Shown in pieces: positions 24,611 to 31,985 of a stretch of 35,290 bases of DNA. This DNA comes from Clostridia bacterium. Lineage in GTDB: Bacteria > Bacillota > Clostridia > Oscillospirales > CAG-272. Numbering within the stretch: position 1 is the stretch's first letter; every line of letters begins with the position of its first letter. Location: the NCBI GenBank assembly GCA_017461765.1, contig JAFTXO010000032.1, positions 1 through 35,290 of the forward strand. The letters are read 5' to 3'. The notes under the pieces were generated by a model, which was not told where the DNA came from, searched no databases, and worked only from the letters and a program-made list of their open reading frames with translations. The position numbers were made by a program, and so were the translations under genes.

Positions 24611-26158
24611 AACCAAAGAAATTGAACACTTAAACAGAATGCTCAAACAAAGAAGCAAGAAAAAGCGGAATTTCTAAATTAAGAACAGTAATTTATGCCC
24701 GTAAGAGTGCCGAGGACGAAAGGCAAACATCTATTGACACTCAAATCAATTCGTGCAAGGCATTCATAGCTCAATATGATTTTTTGGAGCTTGTAGGCAC
24801 ATATTTTGAAGATAATGTCAGCGGAATGTTCACCGAGGGCAGAACACAATATTTAGAAATAATGTCTCTTGCAGAAAAGCAAGCAATTGATGTTATTGTC
24901 GTTATGAAGCTTGATAGATTGGCAAGAGATTTAAGCGACTCTGCCACTACAATCAAGCTTTTGGAAATGTATGGTACATATCTAATAGCAGGTGATGATG
25001 TAGGAAATTCTACGACTCCTGCTGGCGAGTTCCTTCGCAGTATATTGCTTGCACAAGGTCAATTCCACGCAAGACGTGTAGCGAGTGATGTAATGAGTGC
25101 GGAATGTAATAATGCTCGCAAGGGCTTAACATCAGGACGGAGTTGCTCCGTATGGCTTGCAAATTATATGCAAGAAATACGAAATTAACCCAGATGAAGC
25201 TCCAGCAGTAAAGAAAATGTTCGAAATGACAAAAGACGGGTACAGTTATAATCAGATTGCAGACGAGCTTTCAGCTCTTGGCTATACGACACGTGCTGGC
25301 GAAAAGTTCTCCTTTTCAACAATCAATACGATTTTAAAAAATGATAAATATTATGGCACTCTCATATACAACCGTGAGGGTGCTCCCCGAAAGAAAAACA
25401 GGGTTTTGCGTGAGGAATTTGACGAAATACGCAATTCAACCGCAATAGACCCTATAATTTCAAAGGAATTGTTTGATTCAGTTCAAAGTATCTTGGAGCA
25501 CAGAAAAGCTCATTCTACGCCTAAACAAAACGCCAACCCCGAATATTTCTTAACTGGCTATATGTTTTGCAAAGAGTGTGGCAAGCCAATGCACGGAACA
25601 ACCACCAAAAGCGGAAGAAATAAGAATGTCAAGAGATACTATGTTTGCCCTAATCATAAGAAAAGCAAATCTTGCAAAACAAAAGATGTCAATGCAGAAT
25701 ATCTCGAAACCGCTATTAAAGAAGCAATCACATCATTTGTTAATCAATACATAAAGACTGCAAATTTGTCTAAAAAGGCTTTCGAAGCAAGAAAAAATGA
25801 AATTAATGTGGATTTAAAGAAGCTAAGGCACGATTATAACTTGATTGACAAGAAAATCAGCTCGTTTTTTGTGCAAGTGAACGATACCTCAAACTCTCCT
25901 AAGTTGGCTAAACGATACCAAGAGGAAGTCGAAAAACATCTTGATATGCTCGAAACTAAGCAATCAAAAATCGATGAATTAACCGAAAAGCTTGCTTGCC
26001 TGTCCCAACTGGAAGGTGCATTTAATAAGAACAAGCAACCATTAAAGGTAGAGGAGCTTTTCACTACATATAGCAAAGCACGCTTCTTGTGCTCCTTATT
26101 CATTGATAAAATTCTCGTTGATGATAGCAAGAACGATATAGAGATTATATTGAAATAA
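24597..26158 (+). pseudogene. Large serine recombinase broken by two frameshifts
   Basis: Three frames together give one serine recombinase of about 520 residues. The N-terminus starts at ATG 24597 (MRTLETKEIEHLNRML) after AAGGAG and stops at 24677. After a +1 shift in the A-run 24660-24664 the frame continues with KLRTVIYARKSAEDERQTS (catalytic Ser in RKS) and KLDRLARDL up to 25188. A second +1 shift near 25134-25145 leads into VAPYGLQIICKKYEINPDEA and the recombinase and zinc-ribbon domains (CKECGKPMHG ... CPNH) up to 26158. Both shifts need only one base removed to restore the frame. Sequencing error is possible, but two shifts in one gene suggest decay. Confidence 0.88.
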
Positions 26159-26186
26159 CGATTTTTTAATAATATATTATAACATT

Positions 26187-26221
26187 GAGGGAAAGTCTTT
26201 AATTGGGCTTTCTCTCTTTTT
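26187..26221 (+). terminator. Terminator after the broken recombinase
   Basis: GAGGGAAAG (26187-26195) pairs with CTTTCTCTC (26208-26216) with one G-U pair, followed by TTTTT. Confidence 0.7.
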
Positions 26222-26249
26222 ACTTTGTGCCAAAAGAAAGGAGGATTAA

Positions 26250-27836
26250 ATGGCAAAAATAATCGCAGTTGCCTATGCTCGATACAGTTCGGACAGACAA
26301 CAGGAATCAAGTATTACAGTTCAGCTTGCTGCTATTCGTAAATTTTGTCAAGAACACAATATCACTCTAATTCACGAATATGTGGACGAAGCTCAAACGG
26401 GCACTAATGCAAGGCGAAAGCATTTTCAGCAAATGATTGAAGACGCAAAGGAAAGAAAATTCCGTCTTGTCATAGTTCACCGTATGGATAGGTGGGCACG
26501 AAACGTTGATGACGCAAGGCACTACAAAAAGCTTCTTTTAAGCTATGGAATTAAAATGGCAAGTGCTATTGAGGGCTTCAATGAGTCCCCAGAGGGTGAG
26601 TTCTTCGAGCTTATGTCAATGGGAATGGCAGAATTATATTCCAAAAAGCTATCAAGAGAGGCTGTTGCTGGTAAGCTCGCTAATGCAAGAGAGTGTAGAA
26701 TACACGGAGGAGTTCCGCTTTTGGGTTATAAGGTTAAGGGAAAATACTATGTCATTGATGAAAACGATGCAGAAATCGTCAAGATTATTTTTGATATGGT
26801 AGCTAATGGGAGTAGTTATCGGAACATAAAGGAGTATCTTATAAGCAATAACTATGTTCGTTCTAACGGGGAAGGTTTCGAAACACTACATATTCACGAT
26901 TTGCTAATCAACAGAAAATACATAGGCGAGTATGTTTATAACAGGTCGTGCAAAGCAGACAACTTAGGCAGACGAAATCATCATCAAAATAAGGATGAAA
27001 CGGAAATCATACGAATACCCAACGGAATGCCAAGAATAATAGATGATGAAACCTTCTTTAAGGTACAAGAAATATTGAACAGAAGGAAACGATTACCAAA
27101 TTATCGAACAACTAAGAAAGAGAAAAAATATTTGTTTTCTGGTCTTGTAAGGTGTTCTAATTGTGGTAGAGCTATGTCGGGGCTGAAAAGCAAAGGCAGA
27201 AATGCATACAGAACAATATATACTTGTGAATGGTGCGATACAAAAGGTTCAAATACCGAATATTTAGAAAACTATGTCTATTCATTGTTTTGTAGATGTC
27301 TGCTTAGTGAAGATAATATTGAAAGCTTTTGTGAGCTTGTTCGTATAGTATATATGAACACCTATGACAAGCTTACAGAAAAAAAGAATAGCATTAAAAA
27401 AGCAATTCGACAGCTTGACAAAGAAGAATTACAAAAAAGAGTAGATACGGGAGATAAATTGTATGAATATGTAGACGATTATCGAACGGGCTATAATAGG
27501 CAAAGAACTGAAATGGTGTTCGAGCTAAAGGAACTTGAAGAAAAATTAAGTCTATTCCCAAGATTTAGTCATAGCAAAATTAAAAAAGAACGGTTTACCA
27601 TACTCAATACGCTGAAAAGTGGAAATGAGCAAGCAATCAAAAATTTATATACGCAGTTGATTGAGATAATAAATATCAACAATGAGAAAATAGAAATAAC
27701 CTTAAAACTGGAAACTTTCTTAAATTTTTATCTACCAATCAACGCAACCATAATAGAGGACAGGGACAACATAGCATTGCCTAAATTCCATTGCCAACAG
27801 GCACTCGAATTTAGTGAGTTGCGAGTTCGCTTGTAG
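26250..27836 (+). CDS. Large serine recombinase, intact; probable integrase of the element
   Basis: 528 residues. The N-terminal resolvase domain has the catalytic Ser13 in AYARYSSDRQ, and the active-site arginines in VIVHRMDRWARN. The recombinase domain follows (GGVPLLGYKVKGKYY, then AEIVKIIFDMVANGSSYRNI). The zinc ribbon has CSNCGRAMSG and CEWC. A coiled-coil stretch (about 370-450) and a C-terminal tail are present. Length is usual for the TndX/TnpX-like group. Ribosome binding site AAAGGAGG precedes ATG 26250. It lies about 107 bases from the right att arm, the usual place for an integrase acting on the two ends. It is the only intact serine recombinase here, hence the best candidate for insertion at the CC core. 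Confidence 0.93.
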   Translation: MAKIIAVAYARYSSDRQQESSITVQLAAIRKFCQEHNITLIHEYVDEAQTGTNARRKHFQQMIEDAKERKFRLVIVHRMDRWARNVDDARHYKKLLLSYGIKMASAIEGFNESPEGEFFELMSMGMAELYSKKLSREAVAGKLANARECRIHGGVPLLGYKVKGKYYVIDENDAEIVKIIFDMVANGSSYRNIKEYLISNNYVRSNGEGFETLHIHDLLINRKYIGEYVYNRSCKADNLGRRNHHQNKDETEIIRIPNGMPRIIDDETFFKVQEILNRRKRLPNYRTTKKEKKYLFSGLVRCSNCGRAMSGLKSKGRNAYRTIYTCEWCDTKGSNTEYLENYVYSLFCRCLLSEDNIESFCELVRIVYMNTYDKLTEKKNSIKKAIRQLDKEELQKRVDTGDKLYEYVDDYRTGYNRQRTEMVFELKELEEKLSLFPRFSHSKIKKERFTILNTLKSGNEQAIKNLYTQLIEIININNEKIEITLKLETFLNFYLPINATIIEDRDNIALPKFHCQQALEFSELRVRL

Positions 27837-27909
27837 ATTGAATTGGATTACATAGGTTCGTGCTCCCCAACTTCTAAACCACAATCAAAAAGCACCAAAA
27901 GCACCCCCG

Positions 27910-27934
27910 AAAAGCCCATAAATCATAGGCTTTT
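27910..27934 (+). terminator. Terminator-like hairpin after the serine recombinase
   Basis: AAAAGCC / GGCTTTT with an 11-nt loop, 74 bases after the stop codon. Confidence 0.6.
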
Positions 27935-27942
27935 AAGGTTTC

Positions 27943-27969
27943 GGACATAGGTACAATTCGTATCTCACC
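27943..27969. other. attR: right junction of the element (attP arm plus core CC)
   Basis: The arm 27943-27967 matches the reverse complement of 15422-15446 at 18 of 25 positions, with GGTACA as the strongest block. It is followed by core CC (27968-27969) and then host sequence ATCTCCACCA. Confidence 0.75.
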
Positions 27970-27979
27970 ATCTCCACCA
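27969..27979 (+). other. Displaced native 3' end of the host tmRNA gene
   Basis: CATCTCC-ACCA. The seven bases pair perfectly with GGGGATG at 15040-15046, including a G3-U pair, and ACCA supplies the discriminator and CCA end. A terminator hairpin follows directly, as expected for the original gene end. Confidence 0.88.
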
Positions 27980-27980
27980 A

Positions 27981-28017
27981 AAAATCGACAGGTTTCGACA
28001 GAAGCTTGTCGATTTTT
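27981..28017 (+). terminator. Presumed original ssrA terminator
   Basis: AAAATCGACA (27981-27990) pairs with TGTCGATTTT (28007-28016), followed by TACTTTTTC. An inner TCGACA (27995-28000) can pair with the same right arm. The right half is nearly identical to that of the spoVG terminator. Confidence 0.75.
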
Positions 28018-28020
28018 ACT

Positions 28021-28099
28021 TTTTCACTATTACCTCTTCACTTTTCACTCTTCTCTCGAAACTGTCGATTAGGTAATAGATAAAAGTGAATAGTGAAAA
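28021..28099. repeat. Imperfect inverted repeat, MITE-like or intergenic palindrome
   Basis: TTTTCACTATT (28021-28031) pairs with AATAGTGAAAA (28089-28099). CTATTACC (28027-28034) can also pair with GGTAATAG (28072-28079). Confidence 0.55.
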
Positions 28100-28145
28100 G
28101 GTGTTGATGTAGCTTTTCGCAAAGGCGAAAAGCATTTTAATAAAC

Positions 28146-28166
28146 CGCGTCACTTCAACTCCAAAC
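28146..28166 (+). repeat. Dispersed 21-bp intergenic repeat, copy 2
   Basis: It differs from 197-217 at one base and again precedes an A-run and a terminator. Confidence 0.6.
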
Positions 28167-28169
28167 AAA

Positions 28170-28203
28170 AAAGAGCAAATACAAAATCCTGTATTTGCTC
28201 TTT
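28170..28203. terminator. Terminator of the nicotinamidase-like gene (minus strand)
   Basis: A perfect 14-bp stem (28170-28183 with 28190-28203; centre AAATCC). On the minus strand it is followed by a T-run, 42 bases after the stop codon. Confidence 0.85.
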
Positions 28204-28244
28204 CTGCGTATGCTTGACCTATAAAAGAGATTGTTGATTTCTAA

Positions 28245-28790
28245 TTATAAGCTTGCTAAAATTGTATCGACATCGGAAATTTCGGCATCGTATGTTTCTT
28301 TGAGATATTTAATTCCGTAGTTGTAGTCTTCCTCTGTGAAGGAATCAGTAGCATCCTTGGCAACGACAACGTTATAACCGTATTGATAAGCATCCGCAGA
28401 CGTATGACGAACGCACATATGTGCATGAAGACCTGTCATAATAACGGTGTTTACACCAAGCTCACGAAGCAACAGATCAAGATCCGTCTGGAAGAAGCCG
28501 CTGTAACGGCGCTTGGGAACGACATAATCCTTATCGCAAAGATCAAGCTCAGGAATAACCTCTGCACCGTGCGTACCTGCGATAGCGTGATCTCCCCAAA
28601 ACTTAAGCTCGTGATCGATGCCCTTTATGTGAGCATCATTACAAAAGATAACCGGAACACCCTTTTCACGGCAGCCTGCCAAAAGCTTTTTTGTCTTAGG
28701 CACAATGGCTAAGCCTCTGTCGCATTTAAGCGCACCCGTTACGAAATCATTTAACATATCAACGACTAAAACTGCATACTTTTTTTCCAT
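28245..28790 (-). CDS. pncA: Cysteine hydrolase of the isochorismatase family, probably nicotinamidase
   Basis: 181 residues. The catalytic triad of the family is present: Asp11 (VLVVDMLNDF), Lys93 (VVPKRRYSGF) and Cys126 (HAHMCVRHT). A nicotinamidase-like metal site is suggested by NDAH (Asp52, His54) and WGDHAIAGTHGAE (His68), which follows the W-x-x-H-C-V-x-G-T-x-G-A pattern. Nicotinamidase converts nicotinamide to nicotinate for NAD salvage. The neighbour at 28946 is a NiaR/3H-type regulator, which supports this reading. AAAGGAG lies before ATG 28790. It has a perfect promoter and an operator just inside the transcript. The general family is sure; the nicotinamide substrate is inferred. 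Confidence 0.82.
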   Translation of the reverse strand: MEKKYAVLVVDMLNDFVTGALKCDRGLAIVPKTKKLLAGCREKGVPVIFCNDAHIKGIDHELKFWGDHAIAGTHGAEVIPELDLCDKDYVVPKRRYSGFFQTDLDLLLRELGVNTVIMTGLHAHMCVRHTSADAYQYGYNVVVAKDATDSFTEEDYNYGIKYLKETYDAEISDVDTILASL

Positions 28791-28810
28791 ATTTCAAATC
28801 TCCTTTTAAA

Positions 28811-28832
28811 TGTATATACACCTGTGTATACA
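28811..28832. promoter_or_regulatory. Palindromic operator in the nicotinamidase leader, putative NiaR site
   Basis: The core TATACAC-CT-GTGTATA (28815-28830) is a perfect 7+7 palindrome, flanked by TGTA and CA. It begins 2 bases downstream of the -10 of the minus-strand promoter, covering about +1 to +20, where a bound repressor would block transcription. Confidence 0.65.
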
Positions 28833-28833
28833 G

Positions 28834-28862
28834 ATTATATCACGAGCTTTTCTCAATGTCAA
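28834..28862 (-). promoter_or_regulatory. Perfect consensus promoter of the nicotinamidase-like gene
   Basis: On the minus strand, TTGACA (28857-28862), 17 nt, TATAAT (28834-28839), with TGA before the -10. Confidence 0.88.
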
Positions 28863-28871
28863 TACAATTCG

Positions 28872-28900
28872 TTGCATTTTTTGTTTTTTTGTGTTATACT
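28872..28900 (+). promoter_or_regulatory. Promoter of the NiaR-type regulator
   Basis: TTGCAT (28872-28877), 17 nt, TATACT (28895-28900) with extended TGT. Confidence 0.65.
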
Positions 28901-28945
28901 GAAGATATAATTTAAATTTCGGAATATAATATGAGGGAAAACCAA

Positions 28946-29461
28946 ATGAACGGAGAAGAAAGAAGAAGCTCAATAATTAAGCGATTACAGCAAAGTCAAA
29001 TACCGATAAGCGCAAACCGTCTCGCCGAAGAATTTTCTGTTACAAGACAAATTATCGTTGCGGATATTGCACTTTTGCGCGCATCGGGTCATCCTATTTA
29101 TGCAGGATATAAGGGCTATACATTGGAAGCATCAAATGACGGGCTTGTAAAAAGGATCGTCGTTAAACACGGAAAGAATGAGGTTGCAGATGAGTTTTAT
29201 GCTATAGTTGATAACGGCGGTAAGGTTCTTGACGTTATCGTAGAGCATTCCGTATACGGTAATATTTTGGTCGAGCTTAATATTTCATCCCGATACGATG
29301 CAGATATCTTTGTAAGCAAGATCAACGAAACGGGAGCAAATCCGCTTTCCTTGCTGACGGAGGGCTTGCATATTCATACAATATCGGTAAAGGACGAGGA
29401 GTCGTTTTTGCGTATAGCCGAAAAATTGTCTGATTTAGGTATACTGATAGAAGTTGCTTGA
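28946..29461 (+). CDS. niaR: NiaR-type transcriptional repressor (HTH_11 plus 3H domain)
   Basis: 171 residues. An N-terminal winged helix (RRSSIIKRLQQSQIPISANRLAEEF-type HTH_11, then SVTRQIIVADIALLRASGH) is followed by a 3H domain with its conserved histidines (KHGKNEV, VEHSVYGN, GLHIHTI), thought to bind a metal and nicotinic acid. NiaR (YrxA) represses niacin uptake and NAD synthesis or salvage genes. The divergent nicotinamidase gene and the palindrome at 28811 fit that role. Start: ATG 28946 lies 8 nt after GAGGG, whereas ATG 28931 has no ribosome binding site and overlaps it. The target site assignment is inference. Confidence 0.85.
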   Translation: MNGEERRSSIIKRLQQSQIPISANRLAEEFSVTRQIIVADIALLRASGHPIYAGYKGYTLEASNDGLVKRIVVKHGKNEVADEFYAIVDNGGKVLDVIVEHSVYGNILVELNISSRYDADIFVSKINETGANPLSLLTEGLHIHTISVKDEESFLRIAEKLSDLGILIEVA

Positions 29462-29521
29462 ATTTTTATAAGAGTAAAATTAAAATAGGTGCGTACACTA
29501 AAATAAAAAAGGATATTTAAA

Positions 29522-30436
29522 ATGTGTACCAGCCTGACATTTGAAACGAAAGATTTTTACTGCGCTCGAAATATGGATCTTGATTATCATTTCGGCGAAA
29601 AAATAATAATAACACCGCGCAATTATCAAATAAGCTTTAAAAGAGAAGATGCGCTAAATAGACATTATGCAATGATCGGAATAGGTACTGTGCAGGATAA
29701 TTACCCCTTGTACGCGGAAGCCGTAAATGAAAAGGGACTCTATGTCGCCGCACTGAAATTTGATGCATTTTATCCCGATACCTCGGATACCGAAATACTT
29801 TTAGCTCCGTACGAGCTTATACCTTGGATACTCGGTAAGTGTCAAAGCGTAAAGGAAGCCAAAAAGATGCTTCAAAAAGCCGATATAGTAAATATTCCTT
29901 TTAACGAAAAAACAGGCGTATCTCCCTTGCATTATCATATAGCGGATAGGGAATGCTCGCTCACTGTTGAAAGAAGCAGAGAGGGAATGAAAATTTATGA
30001 AAATGAAGTGGGAATACTGACGAATAATCCGCCATTTGATTTCCATATCAAAAGCCTTGACCACCAAAAGCATTTAACTCCGCACGTTCCCGATAAAACA
30101 GCCTACGGCCTTGGCTTGGGAGCGTATTCTCTTCCGGGAGATTTCTCCTCGGCTTCACGCTTTTTAAAGCTTGCCTTTTTAAAAAAGTATACCGTTTGTG
30201 AGAACGATGAAAAATCCTCAGTTCAAACTCTTTTTCGTTTGATGTCGCAAATCTCTGTGCCAAAAGGGAGTACACTTACCGCGGATAATAAATATCACTA
30301 TACTACCTAGACCTGCGTAATAAACGTAACGAAGAAGATATATTATTATAATACCTACGAAAATCTTGATATAAAAACCGTCGTATTAAAAGAAGAGAGC
30401 TTGGATCTTAAAGAGCTTATCACAAAAGAAATGTAA
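29522..30436 (+). pseudogene. Choloylglycine hydrolase / penicillin V acylase family gene with in-frame TAG
   Basis: The N-terminus MCTSLTF exposes Cys2, the Ntn-hydrolase nucleophile. ARNMDLDYHF, AEAVNEKGLYVAAL and LTNNPPFDFH match bile salt hydrolase/penicillin acylase motifs. The 262-codon frame ends at TAG 30308-30310, but the same frame continues with TCVINVTKKIYYYNTYENLD and on to TAA 30434-30436. This is the usual C-terminal part of the family (around YSSCxN...YYRTYDN). With the TAG read as a residue the protein would be 304 aa, the normal length. Either a nonsense mutation or TAG readthrough. AAAGGA lies before ATG 29522. The substrate (bile salt or N-acyl amide) is not determined. 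Confidence 0.85.
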
Positions 30437-30441
30437 AACAA

Positions 30442-30470
30442 ATATCCCCGCCGTTTAACGGTGGGGATAT
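30442..30470. terminator. Bidirectional terminator
   Basis: ATATCCCC-G-CCGTT / AACGG-T-GGGGATAT, a long stem with one G-T pair, between the convergent acylase gene and the glycosyltransferase gene. The minus strand has the better T-run. Confidence 0.8.
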
Positions 30471-30474
30471 CTCA

Positions 30475-31740
30475 TTATTTAGTATCGATCAATTCATCAA
30501 TAGTCGTGGATTTTCCGTGAGTGATCGGCTTCCATTCAACCTTGGAGAATATAGCACAAAAGGTGATCGGAATATAAGTAAGCATAAAAAGAGGAAATGT
30601 GAACGTATAAAAGATCTTTTTAAAATTCGATGTATGGATCTTTTTCCATTCCGATATCGTCGTTATCATGCCTATTACAAATAGCAGAGAATAAGAGCTT
30701 CCGAGCAATGATAAGAAGCTGAATAAAATAGGTAATAGCTGATCGAATTGCTGCATACAAAGAGCAACTACCATGCCTACAACAAATGTAATAACACCGA
30801 AAAGACTCAATATCATAGCAGGAAGAATAGTCATAAACATATCGTAGCATGACGTAAACTTTTTAGAGAAGATGTTTTTTACGATAGAAGGCCCGAATTT
30901 GCCCCAGACCTGTATATATCCCTTAGTCCAACGCATACGCTGACGCCACGATTGAGCAAATGTAACAGGCTGTTCATCATAAAGCTCAGCGCCCCGTGCA
31001 TATCCGACCTTTCTGCCATTTACAACATTGTATATCGTAAATTCTATATCTTCCGTAAGCAAGAAGAATTTCCAACCGCCAACCTCGCGTATAACGGCGG
31101 AATCAAACATAAATCCTGTTCCGGAAACCGCACAGCTTGTGTTGAGAAGCATACGTGGATTGTTAAGATATTTTGATTCTCTCAAGAACCAAAGTCCGTA
31201 TCCCGCGCTTATCCAGTTGTCGCCGAAGTTCTTTGAATTTCTGTAGCTTGTAAGCACCTGATATCCGTCAGAGAAAGTCTTGTTCATTTCTTCAAGATAA
31301 TGAGGATCAAGAACATTATCAGCATCAAGCACGAGATATGCATCAAATTCTGTATCGCCGTAATCCTTTACGATATTATTATAAAGGAACTCAAGCGCAT
31401 AACCCTTGCCGATCTTTTTCGGATCGTTTCTTTCATAAACCACAGCACCGTAGCTTCTTGCAATTTCCGCAGTATCGTCCGTGCAGTTGTCCGCAATTAC
31501 GAAAATAGTAACAAGATCCAAAGAGTATGTTTGCTTTTTAATACTGTCAATCAGATTTCCGATAACGTTTTTTTCATTTCTTGCAGATATAAGGATACCT
31601 ATCTTATGAGGAACGGTCGGTAAGTGCGGCTTGCTTTTTTTGAAAAATGCAACCGCTATATAGAAAAATTGATATGCGTAGCATAGTGTGAAAACAAGTC
31701 CCGTGATACGCATGATTGTATAAATAACCTGTGAAATCAT
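30475..31740 (-). CDS. Family 2 glycosyltransferase, membrane-bound
   Basis: 421 residues. An N-terminal membrane segment (about 7-32) is followed by the GT-A domain: ILISARNEKNVIGNLIDSI, DADNVLD (metal-binding Asp), LLTEDIEF (catalytic base region TED) and QRMRW (QxxRW motif). At least three membrane segments follow in the C-terminal part. The Q-x-x-R-W and membrane layout are those of processive synthases such as cellulose or hyaluronan synthase and of lipid glycosyltransferases; the sugar donor is likely UDP-linked, product unknown. ATG 31740 has GGAGG 5 nt upstream; TTG 31755 overlaps that site. Promoter 31809-31837 (-). Confidence 0.88.
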   Translation of the reverse strand: MISQVIYTIMRITGLVFTLCYAYQFFYIAVAFFKKSKPHLPTVPHKIGILISARNEKNVIGNLIDSIKKQTYSLDLVTIFVIADNCTDDTAEIARSYGAVVYERNDPKKIGKGYALEFLYNNIVKDYGDTEFDAYLVLDADNVLDPHYLEEMNKTFSDGYQVLTSYRNSKNFGDNWISAGYGLWFLRESKYLNNPRMLLNTSCAVSGTGFMFDSAVIREVGGWKFFLLTEDIEFTIYNVVNGRKVGYARGAELYDEQPVTFAQSWRQRMRWTKGYIQVWGKFGPSIVKNIFSKKFTSCYDMFMTILPAMILSLFGVITFVVGMVVALCMQQFDQLLPILFSFLSLLGSSYSLLFVIGMITTISEWKKIHTSNFKKIFYTFTFPLFMLTYIPITFCAIFSKVEWKPITHGKSTTIDELIDTK

Positions 31741-31808
31741 TTTGCCTCCGAGCAAAAAACATAACCAAATAAAAAATTTATATTAGAAAATTCGTTTAAA
31801 TCACGAAA

Positions 31809-31837
31809 ATTATACCATTTAATTTACAAATAGTCAA
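31809..31837 (-). promoter_or_regulatory. Promoter of the glycosyltransferase gene
   Basis: On the minus strand, TTGACT (31832-31837), 17 nt, TATAAT (31809-31814). Confidence 0.8.
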
Positions 31838-31918
31838 TACTGTTCACAATTTTGTTACAAACAATATTCGAAAAAATATTTCAAAACAAGCCAAAATACG
31901 CTTTTTAAACAAAAAGTA

Positions 31919-31947
31919 TTGTATTTTACTATAAAAAATGATAGAAT
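31919..31947 (+). promoter_or_regulatory. Promoter of the dehydratase activase operon
   Basis: TTGTAT (31919-31924), 17 nt, TAGAAT (31942-31947) with extended TGA. Confidence 0.6.
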
Positions 31948-31985
31948 AAATAAATGCAAATGTAAACACAGAAAGGAGTTTTATT

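Larger units (their letters stand above)
15420..27969. mobile_element. Integrated element of about 12.5 kb in host ssrA carrying its own tmRNA
   Basis: The boundaries are set by three facts. The host tmRNA acceptor stem is split between 15040-15046 and 27969-27975. The two internal ends are imperfect inverted repeats. An intact large serine recombinase lies about 107 bases from the right arm. Contents in order: terminator, noncoding stretch, second ssrA, vWA-like gene, tyrosine recombinase, giant lipoprotein, DUF927 ATPase, two small ORFs, frameshifted serine recombinase, intact serine recombinase. No conjugation, capsid or relaxase gene is present, so it is probably a mobilizable or degenerate island. 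Several of its genes are broken, while the flanking host genes are mostly intact. Confidence 0.85.
27837..28244. other. Gene-free region spanning the right element end and host flank
   Basis: It holds the recombinase terminator (27910-27934), the right att arm and core (27943-27969), the displaced tmRNA 3' end (to 27979), the presumed original ssrA terminator (27981-28017), an imperfect 80-base inverted repeat (28021-28099), another hairpin (about 28112-28137) and the 21-bp repeat plus terminator (28146-28203). No coding sequence seen. Confidence 0.7.
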
